A DNA stretch of 64,000 nt from Hydractinia symbiolongicarpus (GCF_029227915.1 NC_079875.1:7685001-7749000), one strand, 5' to 3'. Shown: positions 30,841 through 43,300, counted from the first letter of the stretch. Notes: generated by a model from the letters alone, not told the origin. Translations and numbers: made by a program.

Positions 30841-32280
30841 AATTGCCAAAATAATAATGAATTAAAATTAATTTAAACAAGTCGACCTTCTACTAATGCC
30901 AACAGCACTGAATTAGACAATGGTGTTTTTATTTATTAATAATAACTCTTGCTTCCTGCGATTAAACAAACAAACAAATAAAAAAAACCCACCCTATCAG
31001 GTTATACACCTAAAGTAAAATCTCTGTTTTTTATGTATATCTATGTTTTTTTGGCATGAATATAAACAACATAATAATTATCATGGATTGTCTGTAACAG
31101 CGATGTACGGAACGTTCTTTTCCAATGTTTATATATTTTGTTATCCATTTATATCTCAGCAATCACAGTGTCCATAATATAAAATGAATGGCGGCAATGG
31201 GGAGATAGTTGCGTGTGTCTTATTAATTGTATTTTATATTTATTTTTAATATTTTCAGTTGCCACCTGTTGCTTGAAGGTAGCGAAGATAAAAAAAGAAA
31301 ATTATCACCCATACTTTAATTTTAACATTTTTCAAAACTTCTAACAGGAATTAATAATTAAGTCCTGTGCACTAGGTTGTGAAATACATGTCAATTAAAC
31401 CTAAAAACGATACCTGCTATATTGCTCTATTACCAGAAGCAAATCATTTCAATGTGCTTAATGTGATTGCAAAGATATAAATAGATTAGAATTACATTCA
31501 ACACAAAAATTGTGTTTCAGAGAGAGCTTGTAATATTAGCACTGGCAAGCAATAGAAAGTTAAAACAATCTCACTGTGTGAAAAAAAATAAATCACATAG
31601 TTGAAGTAAGATTAAGTAGGTATAGGATTGCGCATGCAGTTATCTTAATGTACGCATTATATATCCTGTTGAGACTATTTTCTTCATTGATGAATGTATA
31701 ACTTTAAATTTCACAATAAATGACAAAAATTATAAAACTTATCACATAACCCGCACCACATTATAACCCGCACCAACAGTGGAAGTCGTAAAAATCAACT
31801 TATAACCCGCGGGTTATATACCGGAAAATATGGTACACAAAATAATGTGCACATCCCCCATGATTGAATTTGAACAGCTGAAAACAAAATTTGCTTTATT
31901 CATGCAACTGATTTAATAGCAAACTATTTAAAACAACAATTTTGACATTTCATTATTAAAAATCAAATACATACAACTCTGAAATTGTAAGAACACTCTT
32001 CTTTCCTTATTTTGCAATTAAGTCGCGTAATAAATTTTAGAGTTAGTTTAACTAGTTCAGGTGTGCTACAGACTAAGTCAAAAGCAAATTTCTCAAATTA
32101 AAACCCACCCTTAACCAGGCATCATTCTCTAATTTTTTTAAAGCAAGTCCTACTGTGGCCTTACCAGGAGAAAAAAATGACATGTAGTTGTTTTTATGCC
32201 AAACTAATTCCACAGTATCTTTGTGTATGGTTGCATTTTTTTCTACTGGGCTGATTGTTCCATATTATTTCTATCTTTGA
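30841..32280. other. AT-rich region with one short repeat
   Basis: ATAACCCGC occurs three times at 31747-31814, ending in CGCGGGTTATATACCGGAAA then ATATGGTA. This looks like the end of an old DNA-transposon repeat. No gene is seen. Confidence 0.4.
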
Positions 32281-32345
32281 GACAAGTTGGGGACAATTAA
32301 ACCCCAAACAAGAGAACCAGGTGTCTGAACCAGCAACTCTATCAG
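32281..32345 (-). repeat. Dispersed repeat, SINE-like, copy B
   Basis: Second copy of the 30755-30840 repeat: GAGAACCAGGTGTCTGAACC, CAACTCTATCAGTCTTG, AAACCCCAAACAAG on the strands noted for copy A. Confidence 0.45.
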
Positions 32346-33154
32346 TCTTGTCTCTGAATCGTGGAAGAAATAATTAATTGAAAATGAAGTAAGTTGACTA
32401 ACTTAGATAATTGTCAAACCAACGTATTCACAAGCAAGGGTTTACTTAAGACATCAAATTTAAGTAAGGGAATGTTTTCCCGAAAAAAATGAATACAAAA
32501 CTATAAGTTTTAAAGATTCATTTCATAAGGATATTATTCAGTGTGATCAATGTTTCATCAAGACTGATTCAGTGATCTCTATAAACGAAGCTAGTGATGC
32601 GGAATTTGGCTTTCGTTTGATTAGATGTTATTATTTACAGTCAGAGACACATTATAAATAAAATTTTAATAACAATTTAATGAGACAAGAATGGCTAGTC
32701 TACAACTTAAGATGTGTTAACAAAGAAAATATTATTTTGCTGATTTGCTGGGTTTTTTTATTTAATGTGTTTTAAAAACATGTGTTGCCGAATCAAATTA
32801 AACCAAGGGATTAGAGAGTCCCTCAGCAAAAATAGCTAAGGTAAACAAGATCTACCTCGGCATTTACTTCAGCATTTACCAATTGTCGAGAATTGCGAGG
32901 ACTGGAAAGGTTGTACTTGGAAAGTCAGCATTGGTGACAATAAACAATTGGCACAAAACAATACATCATTTGTGTCATAATATTTGGCAATCTTAATGCT
33001 TTAGTTGTATTTCAAATGTATTTTGACCTAGTGGTGGATACATGTTTTCAAGCAATCTGACTGAACATCTGATTTGGTACGGTTAAAAATAATTTAGCTG
33101 ATCCAAATTAAACAAAAAAAGATTTCAGATTAAATAACACATGTGCCGACAAGA

Positions 33155-33241
33155 GCAAAAACCTCCCTATCTCGGGGTGCGTGGTCTGTATTTTCTCAGA
33201 CCCTCCTCCTTACCTGAACCCAGGTATGGAGGTTTTGGCAT
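33155..33241. repeat. Foldback repeat
   Basis: GCAAAAACCTCCCTATCTCG on the left is the approximate reverse complement of ACCCAGGTATGGAGGTTTTG on the right, with about 40 bases between. It looks like a short inverted-repeat element; no target duplication was identified. Confidence 0.5.
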
Positions 33242-34527
33242 TTGATGCCTGGATCCCTGGTTTGTAGGTTTAGTCTAACTGTTAAAACAGCTGAATTTGG
33301 GGTGGTATATATAGCTTTGATTTCTTCTTTCTTCTCTTTCATGATTGAGAGCACTACAAAGTAGCTAGCTAGAGAGGTTGTTCTATATGTTTTTCAACTT
33401 TTAAACACCTGCCAAATATGTAAAAAAAAGATATGAAACAAATGCTTTAAGGGATTATAAACTATGACCATATCAGCATTAGCACATTTCATCCATTGTT
33501 TAACAACAATAATAGAACAACATTTGGACTTCTTCGTTCTGACCAAACACATGCTTCTCTCGTCTTTTTTTTTTTTTCTAGCTATAAATACTAAACATCG
33601 AGACAAATTATGGGTCTGTGCAATTATGCTTTTCGTATATAACATGATATTATTTCATTTTTAATCTACTAGAGGTTAAATTAATAAAAAGAAATGTAAG
33701 GATTTACATGAATAAAGTTTTGTAACAAATTTTACACAAGCATTAGGATATATTACCGGAAACTATTGCTTATATTGAATAGAATTCTGGGTCCGTGAAA
33801 TAACCAATTGAATATTTGCCTCAACAAGCAACCGCTTGCTCATTTTTGCTAAGCAAGGAGGGGAGCGAATTTGTGTGAATGTGTATAGCGCGATAAAAAA
33901 CACGACAAACATTTCCAACTAACACTGTGGGAGCGTAAAGCGGATTTTTCATGATTCAAATTAGAAAAAAAAAAACTTAACTCTTTGCCTCGTTTTTTTA
34001 ACATTATACGCTGCACCATCGCTTAGTATCTCAACATATATGATGTCCAAAAATCTTTGTAAGATGCATGTTTTAAGCTCGCTAAATCAATCAATTTCAA
34101 GTTTTCTAATTACACCAGGAAACGTAAATTAACTAGAGGTACCTTTCGCGTACTCATTTTCGTGCAAATTCGGGCAAAAAGAAATTATAAATTATTTGCG
34201 TTAATTTTTTTCACGATAAAAACCAAAAATACAAAGTCACGGTTTACAAAACGTAAAACATCTATATTTTATATATTATATACTATATTTTAGAGCCCAG
34301 CATTTTATTACTTTGTTCCTGTAACTAATGGGGATTCCCCTACTTTAATACGCGCAAAAATACGTTCATATTTCTATTGCACGTAACGCACGAAATAGTT
34401 TTTACAAACGCTGCGCAGGAATTAGTGTCAATTAAGTGTTGGGTTTTTGATTTCCGGCAGAGTGTCCAACTTCACAAAATACATAACTGATAACTATTGT
34501 TTTCTTTATATGTTACGTTATGTAAAT
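33242..34527. other. Intergenic, no gene recognised
   Basis: AT-rich. Frames near 33394-33664 overlap on both strands and are not persuasive. Confidence 0.4.
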
Positions 34528-34536
34528 GATAATAAC

Positions 34537-34593
34537 CATTCTCGTCCCCATAGGTCCTTGAGATTAAAACCTAGAGCCCTGGGGTCGGGAATG
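34537..34593. mobile_element. Short TIR element, copy 8
   Basis: 57 bp. Ends CATTCTCGTCCCCATAGG and CCCTGGGGTCGGGAATG. Flanks GATAATAAC (34528-34536) and GATTATGAC (34594-34602) match 7 of 9. Confidence 0.75.
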
Positions 34594-34931
34594 GATTATG
34601 ACAACAGGTTGAGATGTATTGTATATCTATTTTTTAGATTTAATTTGAGTTGTTTACATCGTGTCACCGCGCACCTAAAAATCATTGAATAGAATTGCTA
34701 ATAAATTAGTTAAAAAAAACAGGTGGTTTGTACAGATTCAAGCATTCAGGAAATTGTGAAAAACGTACTGTACAATTCTTAATTCATTTCGCGTTAGATA
34801 CTAAAATTACTGAATAAAGAAAATAATTCAAAAGTTCGTAAATATTTGAAAGTTAGCGAGAAATAAATTACAAATTGAAAAAAGAAAGAATCAAAAAGGA
34901 CGGAAGCAAAAGGAAAGATTTGTCAACAATC

Positions 34932-37900
34932 ATGTCTTGTGTTTTCTTGGTTTTGATGCTGGCAAACCAGTTTGTTATTAATTTTTATTCACTTTAGACG
35001 TTATATCCGCAAATCAGCTTTTGTTTTTTTGTTCATGCAAAACGTAAAAAGGGACGACAATTGAAGAGTGAGATTTGGGTAGTACTACTTGGGTAGTACA
35101 TATTTACTTTTTATCTATTGTATATAACCATTTTAAATGAATATTAATATTTTTAACATTTTATTTTCAGGACGCATATTTATAACAGTGTTTTATATAC
35201 TGACATGCAAATCCTGTATAAACATTCGTTAAATAATAATAATAATAATAAATAATAATATAAGTAACATTGTGGATGCAGAAAAATATAATTATTCTAA
35301 ATTATGAAAATTAAAGGGATCAGAAACACATACAAACTATTTTACTAAAATCAATAGAACAGCTAAAGAAGAGTGGTGTTTCCATGCTGAAGAGTCAAGC
35401 TGAGACCAACTTTTTAAGCCTTTTTTGGACTAATAAAAATAATTGTAATGTTTTCCACCATTTTTCTTTTAGATATGTTTTTAGTGAAGCATCAACTTGC
35501 GAATCAAGATACAAATGTAAAGAGTCAAAAACATCCGCTGCATTTGCTTACATCAGCATGAATAAACTCAACAATACAAAGTTGAATGGAACCGTACTAT
35601 CAACACATTATGTTGAAAATACAACCAGATGTAATAAACTGTGCGCAATGCATGATGGGTGTTTTTCAACCAATGTTGGCCCAAACAATGCTTCAACATT
35701 TGCATGTGAGTTACTTGGTGAAGACAGACGCACGAATGCTGACTTAGTTGTCAATGCAACTGGATGGTCGCTTTTCACGACAGCGGTTAGCTGAATCGTT
35801 TTTTTATATATTTTTTGTAAAACTCAAACATAGTTTACTTTATAAGAGACGGCAAGAAAGTCAAACTTACGCGTCAACAGGATTGACGTGAGGGTGCGAG
35901 AGCGCAGAAAATGCGACTGTGTCAAATCTTGTAGTGAGATTAAAAATGGCTTTCAATTTTAAGAGTGATTTAAGCAAAGTCGTTTTCTTGAGATTAAAGG
36001 TCCCGTTTATTTCATTCCTAGCTGATGTAAAATTACTTAATAACAATTTCAATTATAGAGTAGATGTGACGACAAGCCATGTAAACCAAACATTGAAAAG
36101 TGTTTTCCACATTATCGAAATGATTCTTACAAATGTGTACTTTCAGATCGTAAGTTGACATATTTCATTACCAGTACCATTAGATTAGGCTAGGCTGGCT
36201 TAACACATGAAATAGTACCCTCAATCTGAAGATAATGTGCAATTATATAAGAGAAAAGCAGAGAATGAATCAGCTTTCTTTCAGGGGAATGTTCATAAAT
36301 GCGCGTCGCCCACGGCAACAACAATTCCCCTCAAGAACAATCAAAATGGCAGACACAAGCAAGCGAACAACGAGGCAGACTAGATTCATTTACGGGGAAA
36401 ATAAAAACTCTGTCGATATAGCCGTTTATTCACTTATAAGTGAATTACATTTATATGCTGCGTAACCTTCTGTATTTTGTATCATGTTTAAATGACTTGT
36501 TAGCTACCTCTTTGGAAATATTTAGTTCTTAAACTACGTTTTACTATTTTTTATAGCATATTACCTCCCGTTAATGAATTTCACATTTGATGAAAGTTTT
36601 GAATGCTCTGGTTGTGAAGCAAACTATCGGGATCAGACAGCGTCTAAGCGAATAAACGTCCCCGATCGAACCACAAGGGTATTGTACCTCCCTCAAACTT
36701 TTGATGAAGGAGATGGAGGTGTCTTATCTGCAGAAGGATGCCTAAAGTAGGAATATATTTCCATCATGTCCCGAATTAGATTAGGCTTGTAAAATAATAA
36801 CTGGTGTTGTTTTAGAAGTACATGCATTGAAAGAGACACATTATATCTCTCCTAGCCTAAATATTTCAACGTAACTTCAGTTCCAAGTAATAACAAATAA
36901 TAAAAAAACTTCATTCTGTAATTTTCTTGTAACAACTATCCTCGTCCCCAGGGTTCAAAGCCGGTATCGATATCAAATAGGCAAAAAACCGTGGGGACGA
37001 GGTTGGGTAACAACAACGTTTTTAATTTTTGTACAAAATATTAAGAGTTTATTGGAGGATATATCGCATCTTAATTCCAATTATCTTTTACACAGAAATA
37101 AACTATATATATGTAATCATATGATCTTTGTGAATCTGTCCGTCTCTATGTGAATTTGTGCGTCTCTATATGAATCTGTCCGTCTCTATGGTAATTTGTC
37201 CGTCTGTATATGAATCTGTCCGTCTCTATGTGAATTTGTCCCTCTATATGAATCTGTCCGTCTCTATGTGAATTTGTGCGTCTCTATATGAATCTGTCCG
37301 TCTCTATGGTAATTTGTCCGTCTGTATATGAATCTGTCCGTCTCTATGTGAATTTGTCCCTCTATATGAATCTGTCCGTCTTTATGTGAATTTGTGCGTC
37401 TCTATATGAATCTGTCCGTCTCTATGTGAATTTGTGCGTCTCTATATGAATCTGTCCGTCTCTATGGTAATTTGTCCGGCTGTATATGAATCTGTCCGTC
37501 TCTATGTGAATTTGTCCCTCTATATGAATCTGTCCGTCTCTATGTGAATTTGTGCGTCTCTATATGAATCTGTCCGTCTCTATGGTAATTTGTCCGTCTG
37601 TATATGAATCTGTCCGTCTCTATGTGAATTTGTCCCTCTATATGAATCTGTCCGTCTTTATGTGAATTTGTGCGTCTCTATATGAATCTGTCCGTCTCTA
37701 TGTGAATTTGTGCGTCTCTATATGAATCTGTCCGTCTCTATGGTAATTTGTCCGTCTGTATATGAATCTGTCCGTCTCTATGTGAATTTGTCCGTCTGTA
37801 TATGAATCTGTCCTTCTCTAGTGAATTTGTCCCTCTATATGAATCTGTCCGTCTCTATGTGAATTTGTCCCTCTATATGAATCTGTCCGTCTCTATGTGA

Positions 37901-40900
37901 ATTTGTGCGTCTCTATATGAATCTGTCCGTCTCTATGGTAATTTGTCCGTCTGTATATGAATCTGTCCGTCTCTATGTGAATTTGTCCCTCTATATGAAT
38001 CTGTCCGTCTCTATGTGAATTTGTGCGTCTCTATATGAATCTGTCCGTCTCTATGGTAATTTGTCCGTCTGTATATGAATCTGTCCGTCTCTATGTGAAT
38101 TTGTCCCTCCATATGAATCTGTCCGTCTCTATGTGAATTTGTGCGTCTCTATATGAATCTGTCCGTCTCTATGTGAATTTGTCCGTCTGTATATGAATCT
38201 GTCCGTCTCTATGTGAATTTGTCCGTCTCTATATGAATCTGTCCGTCTCTATGTGAATTTGTCCCTCTATATGAATCTGTCCGTCTCTATGTGAATTTGT
38301 GCGTCTCTATATGAATCTGTCCGTCTCTATGTGAATTTGTCCCTCTATATGAATCTGTCCGTCTCTATGTGAATTTGTGCGTCTCTATATGAATCTGTCC
38401 GTCTCTATGGTAATTTGTCCGTCTGTATATGAATCTGTCCGTCTCTATGTGAATTTGTCCCTCTCTATATGAATCTGTCCGTTTCTATGTGAATTTGTGT
38501 GATTACCTATATTCTCTATGTACAGGAACCTTTCATCAGCATTTCCTGGAAATTGTGACAGCGATGGTTTGGTATTTTCATTCTGGTACAGAACGTTTAT
38601 GCGCTTCTTTGGAAATGAGGGTATCTATATCTTACAATCATTTGGCGATGGTTATGCAATCACTTTAAACAATCGAAATGTTGAAACCAAAACTGGCGAA
38701 TGGAAGTTTGTTTATCGAACAGAAAACTATAATTATATTCTTGAAGGCTATCACGGTTCGGATGCATCTGAGTGGGTTCATGTACTTCTCAAGTTTGACA
38801 TTGCTAATGATTTGTTTTCTGTGTTTATTAATGGTGTCCATGCAGGTGATGGAGAAAAGCATTCAAGGACATCACGTAAGTCATCCAAGGACCTGCACGC
38901 TTTTTTGATAAGAATATCAAAAAAAAGGTTGTTCCATTATTTTTATTTTTCTATTGTTTTATAGATCATTTTGCAGATCATTACTAAAATTGTCCAGGAA
39001 TGAAATTTCCCATTTTTTTCAACAAGCACAAAAGTTTCTTCCATAAATCCTTTCTTCTCCAAAAGTATTTATTGGGACCACCTTAAACATTTCCGCGTGA
39101 TAAAAAAAGAAGAAGAAGAAGAAAAAGGAGCATTACGGCTTAAGGTTTTTCGCTATTAGCAAAATACTAGGGCAACCTAGTGTTTCCAATAGCTTGGAAG
39201 TTCCGCAAATTATCCCATAGACTTTAAAGACCAAGAAATGTGGGGCAAAATCATGTCCAGAGATTTTTTAAGTCCAAGTACGCACCATAGTAAATAATCC
39301 TTCATAAATGAAATAAATGTGATTTAAAGATATACTGAGTGTGCGCCAATAGGAGTTAGCGTATCTTTAACTCACGGGAGGTGTTTTGGAAGACGTTCAT
39401 TTTTTAGAACGTTAATTTCTTATAATAAGGCCAGATTTTACGGAGCTTGAAGGAGCAACAGACGAAAGTAAAACTGTTTAAATTCCTAGAGTTTTACTAA
39501 AATTTAATATTTCCATCGCGAGCAATATTTTAATACATAGTTAACTCAGGGTTTTAAATAACATCGATAACCCAACGGTTTGAATTAAAAAAGAAAAATC
39601 AAATATAGTATAATGTGTTTTTAGGTACTATCACATACACTCAGCTCAAGATGGCTTGGAAATACCACAGTGGGGAAAAATTTTGCGCTATGTTTGATGA
39701 TGTGGTTTATTACAATCGTTTACTCTCAAATGAAGAAATTCATAATCTATACGAAGTAAGTGTTTTAGTAAAACATTTACAAATAAATAATGAGAATATA
39801 AATAAAAAATAATAGGTGCAAATAATAAAAGTTATCATTCTAAAGACAGGAAAGCTTTAAAAACGACGTTTTTCTTTTAGGAGCAATTAAAACATTAATT
39901 AACGACATAACGGGCCGGCATAAACACAAGTTGTCGACATAAGGTGTCGACGTAAATACAAGTTGCCGACATGAGGTGCCAGCATAAACAAAAGTTGCCG
40001 ATTGAATTATGCGAGAGAATGTTGGAGTTGACAGCAGATTTTTTTGAATTATTGATTTGCTAAATGTTTATTGATTTATTAATTTTGTTTCACAGCGCGT
40101 TCTCCACCATTCTCTAGCTTCTTTGCGAATCGTTAATTTCTCAAACTGAAGAGAGTCTTCATTCATAGCATATTGAAAAAGAACAGGAATATCTTTTGGC
40201 TTCTACTGCATTTTTAATGTTGTTGGCACCGGCTTAGAAAGTTCTCTTACGGTTAATCGAGCATTGCAATTATTCAATTTGTTCAAATCCAAAATGGCGC
40301 GTTTATTCAAAGCGACTTTTTTAATGGCACGCTGTAAAACGAGTAACCACACTTAGTGCACTATTTTTCAAATGTTTACTTAACAACACCAATGTTTTAA
40401 TAGTTTTTTTGACAAAAATTAAATTTGACTATAATATCATTTTTATCCTTCTCTTCGAGCTCCCTATGAAATGGTACCAAGCAATTATTTGATAAATTCA
40501 ATTATAAATTTTACCAACCTGCTCTAAAAATAAACAAAGCAAAAAACTAATTATAATTTATATAGTTAACACCTAGGCGCCCTACCCTCGTGCTAAGGTT
40601 TTTTTTCCTTTTTAGCCGTCTTCTGTCATATCAAAAAGGTAAAAACCCTGGGGACGAGGGTGCATGGTGCAAAGTTTAATAGGACGAAATAATACAATAG
40701 CCCATGCTAAATAACAGACTTTGTGAACATTGTATGCAACGAAAAGAAAGTTGCTTGAATAGTTAAATAACCTGATAAATACAAATGTTGTTTTTTTCGT
40801 CTCTATTTTTTTTCTCTTTTCAAGCCTCCATTTTATACTGTCGGAGTAATTTTATGACAGACATTTTTTTATATTAAAGAAGAACTACTTTGTTCATCAC

Positions 40901-41148
40901 TAACATACTGCCTGGCAGTGAGCAGGATTCGATCCGCGGTCCCCAAAACTGGGAGCCGCAGACGAGCCCACTATACTACGTGCGGCAATATATTGGTGGT
41001 GAACTCAGATAGTTTATTCGGATTGTGTGTATACATATAAGTGAATATTTATCATAGCACATCCGTATTTCATTCTCAACAGAGAATGCTTCACCCCGAT
41101 CAGACCTCTGATCATGACAGGCAAGTTTTTTGTATTTTACGATTTTAG
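34932..41148 (+). CDS. Secreted PAN/apple plus LamG-like protein
   Basis: Six inferred exons: 34932-34969, 35473-35785, 36526-36746, 38526-38875, 39625-39755, 41083-41148. Exon 1 encodes a signal-peptide-like MSCVFLVLMLANQ and ends in phase 2 at a weak GTTTGT donor. Exon 2 is a PAN/apple-type module with paired cysteines (CNKLCAMHDGCFSTN, then CELLGED). Exons 3-5 form a concanavalin-A-like LamG fold (MNFTFDESFECSG; DGLVFSFWYRT; WVHVLLKFD; FDDVVYYNRLLSNEEIHNLY). Exon joins 3-4 (phase 2), 4-5 (phase 1) and 5-6 (phase 0) agree. For exon 3 the better-looking acceptor (36557) breaks the frame, while 36526 keeps phase 0. Exon 6 is short and least certain. The likely role is extracellular adhesion or carbohydrate binding, inferred from domains only. 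Confidence 0.75.
35228..35262. repeat. (AAT)n microsatellite
   Basis: About eleven AAT/AATA units in the first intron of the PAN/LamG gene. Confidence 0.85.
35786..36525. other. Intron 2 of the PAN/LamG gene
   Basis: Holds a 39-codon plus frame starting ATG at 36345 (MADTSKRTTRQTRFIYG) in an otherwise AT-rich intron. It could be the remnant of a transposon ORF start. I see no continuation. Confidence 0.35.
36937..37005. mobile_element. Short TIR element, copy 9
   Basis: 69 bp. Left TATCCTCGTCCCCAGGG, right CCGTGGGGACGAGGTTG. Flanks TGTAACAAC (36928-36936) and GGTAACAAC (37006-37014) match 8 of 9. Sits in intron 3 of the PAN/LamG gene. Confidence 0.85.
37129..38503. repeat. Minisatellite of about 20-bp half-units
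   Basis: Roughly 1.37 kb built from alternating 20-base words GAATCTGTCCGTCTCTATGT and GAATTTGTGCGTCTCTATAT, with an 18-base variant (GAATTTGTCCCTCTATAT) and a GGTAATTTGTCCGTCTG variant. The half-units form higher-order blocks of about 136-150 bases that recur several times. It fills most of intron 3 of the PAN/LamG gene and ends about 20 bases before the exon 4 acceptor. Confidence 0.97.
38876..39624. other. Intron 4 of the PAN/LamG gene
   Basis: GTAAGT donor at 38876. Contains (AAG)n at 39108-39124 and AT-rich sequence; no gene or element recognised. Confidence 0.5.
39756..40582. other. Intron 5 of the PAN/LamG gene, 5' part
   Basis: At 39908-40000 a short word GCCGACATAAGGTGYC(G) with CATAAACACAAGTTG repeats three times in tandem with divergence. 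Otherwise nothing recognised. Confidence 0.45.
40583..40662. mobile_element. Short TIR element, copy 10
   Basis: 80 bp. Left TACCCTCGTGCTAAGG, right CCCTGGGGACGAGGGTG. The target duplication is not clear. Confidence 0.7.
40908..40986 (-). repeat. tRNA-like sequence, probable SINE head or tRNA pseudogene
   Basis: On the minus strand GTAGTATAGTGGGCTCG fits a tRNA A box, CTCCCAGTTTTGGGG resembles an anticodon stem-loop, and GCGGATCGAATCCTGC fits a T arm with B box. It is closest in style to tRNA-Asp/Glu-type sequences. The acceptor stem does not pair properly, so a functional tRNA is unlikely. Confidence 0.55.
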
Positions 41149-42036
41149 TTGCAAACTTAAATAAGCGACTGTGAATGCTGAGTTATTAGAATCTTATGCT
41201 GTGATATTGAAAGTTGGTAACAGTCAAACAAAGTCGCTTATTTGAATTTTGTCAAACTCTTTAACTAGAGGGCAAAGTAATGTATGGCTTGTATTACAAT
41301 ATTACTTTGCATGTAAATTTGTGCACGTTTTTAATATATGAACATTTTTAGTATTTACATGAACTCGAAGTATACCGCAATGTATTTAGCAGTAGGCTGT
41401 TCAGGCCATTTTTAACAGCGTAGTTGCTCGCTTAGTTAATCTGTCAGCATGAAAGAGCTATTCTTTAGCTTTCCAACGAGGGGTCATTTAACTCTCAAAC
41501 ATTTTTCGTTACAAACATTTTTGTTACAAAGTTAAGGTATGAAGATACCTAATTGGAGTCAAAAATTATACAAATTCTCGCGCATCCTTCCATATAAACA
41601 CTGACAATATTTTCGGCCAAAAAGGCGTATTTTAGTACACAAGAAATAGTTAAAATGATAGTATAATGCAGATTAACATAACTTGCTAAAAAATAATCAA
41701 GCAGGGCTAATATTTGGTAGGAATAAAGACAAAGATAAATAGTACATGACGAAGTCGCATATTTTTAAAAAATGTTATTGCGCATGCGCCAAATTACAAT
41801 ACCAAGTATGGTCAAAAGTGATAGGAATGTATGAAGAAAACGTCAATACATAATAGGAAAATGAAAAAACATGGTGGTTATACTTTGACGGCAAGAATTG
41901 TCACGTGACTGAACAGCCTATTAGCAGTATTTTAACCCATTTAGTGTCATCAGATGTAATAAAGTATTTCAGCAATTCTTTCGTACTATGAAGGTACAGG
42001 TCATACTCTTATTTAATACAAAACAACTTATCGTGT
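41149..42036. other. Intergenic, no gene recognised
   Basis: AT-rich sequence downstream of the PAN/LamG gene; AATAAA occurs near 41721. No coding frame or element recognised. Confidence 0.4.
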
Positions 42037-42045
42037 GTTGAAATA

Positions 42046-42139
42046 CGACTTCGATTCCAGAACCTGTTGCCTCTTTTTGTATGTCTAATGACGTCAATAA
42101 GCACCGGTGAGAGACAAAAAGTCCTGGGGACGAAGTTGT
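42046..42139. mobile_element. Short TIR element, copy 11
   Basis: 94 bp. Left CGACTTCGATTCCAGAACC, right TCCTGGGGACGAAGTTGT. Flanks GTTGAAATA (42037-42045) and GTTGAAGTA (42140-42148) match 8 of 9. Confidence 0.8.
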
Positions 42140-42779
42140 GTTGAAGTACCGAAATTTTGCGTTTAATACATGCTGTGCAAACTGAAGAGTCCCCTTCTCT
42201 GCTTCTTCTAAATGGGAAGGATATAGATATAAAATTATCGACACATAAAGCCCATGTTAAGGTATTTACTTTATTATTCCAGCTACAGGGTTAACGTTTG
42301 AACATAAGTGAATTAGGAAAGAGAAATTATTTTTTCAAAGCATAGAAGCTTCGACCTATACTAAAATATAAGTTTACTAGAGAGGTGTGACGAGTAAGAA
42401 TTGATAAAAATTTTGATGACGTTAATTATCCTAATTTTTAATTCTTAAAATTTTGTTTACCTAATGCTTTCCTCGACCTTTGCTGGCCTTTTGCGGACAA
42501 AAAAAAAGTAAATAAAAAGACTGGTAAACTTGTACCAAAATCATAAAATTTACATAAGAAAGAAGTGGAGAATATTCAAATTTTTCTTAAAGTTTTCTGA
42601 TTGACAACTATTAGTATTTTTGGTCAAATGTTCCTAAAAACGTTGCTAATTTTCTGCACTAAAACTTGTTTAAAAGAATCTGGGAAGGAAGTAAGGGTGA
42701 TACGTGAGCGCTTTTTTGGACCTTTTCTTTGTTTGAGAAGTCAATAACCTAATTTCCACTTTCTTGTTAGGGTCCTTCT

Positions 42780-43000
42780 CTTGAATACAGAGTAAAACCT
42801 CCTGATAGAGGAAAATCTTCATAGCAGACATTTCCCGAAAACGGATGAAATGACGGTCAGACTTTCGTTAAAAACCTGTATGTAGCGAACACTTGTCTGT
42901 AGCAGATGCCTCAGTTTACACTAGGAGGTTAAAAGAAGTTAAATTACTTCTAGAAATATCCCCGTTGTAGCGAACATGTCCAATAATGGGTCATATAAAC
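42780..43000. repeat. Degenerate repeat with TAGCGAACA words
   Basis: AAAACCTCCTGATAGAGG, GTAGCGAACACTTGTC, TGTAGCAGATGCC and TTGTAGCGAACATGTCC recur in a style common to old DNA-transposon repeats of marine invertebrates. Boundaries and family are not clear. Confidence 0.35.
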
Positions 43001-43193
43001 AAATGTTTAAAAAAACTGTTTCCATTCCACCAAGGACATTGTGTTATATTTTCTTCCAAAAAGCTAAACAACGAAAGATGTTAGCTATACAACGCTATCC
43101 GAGATTCTCGAAAAAAGGCACTGAGACTGAGGTTGATTGTGTTTAGCCTCATGTTTCTCTCGGAACCGTTGTATTGTCACATTTTACTATACC

Positions 43194-43300
43194 CAACCTT
43201 GTACCCAGATCTTTTTTTGCATTTTGGATATGCAGGCTGGCGTAAAAGATGCACTTTTTTCTAGCCACATAGAAAGCAAAAAAGCTAAGGCATTGAACTG
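43194..43300. mobile_element. Short TIR element, copy 12 (left end clear)
   Basis: The left end CAACCTTGTACCCAGATC matches the family. The right end is decayed (possibly AAGGCATTGAACTGG at 43287-43301). No convincing duplication. Confidence 0.45.

Noticed and set aside
37129-38503. Regular repeat array as a CRISPR
   Set aside because: Units are contiguous tandem words without unique spacers, inside an intron of an animal gene.
40908-40986. Functional tRNA gene
   Set aside because: The acceptor stem does not pair and the 3' side does not mirror the 5' side; SINE or pseudogene is more likely.
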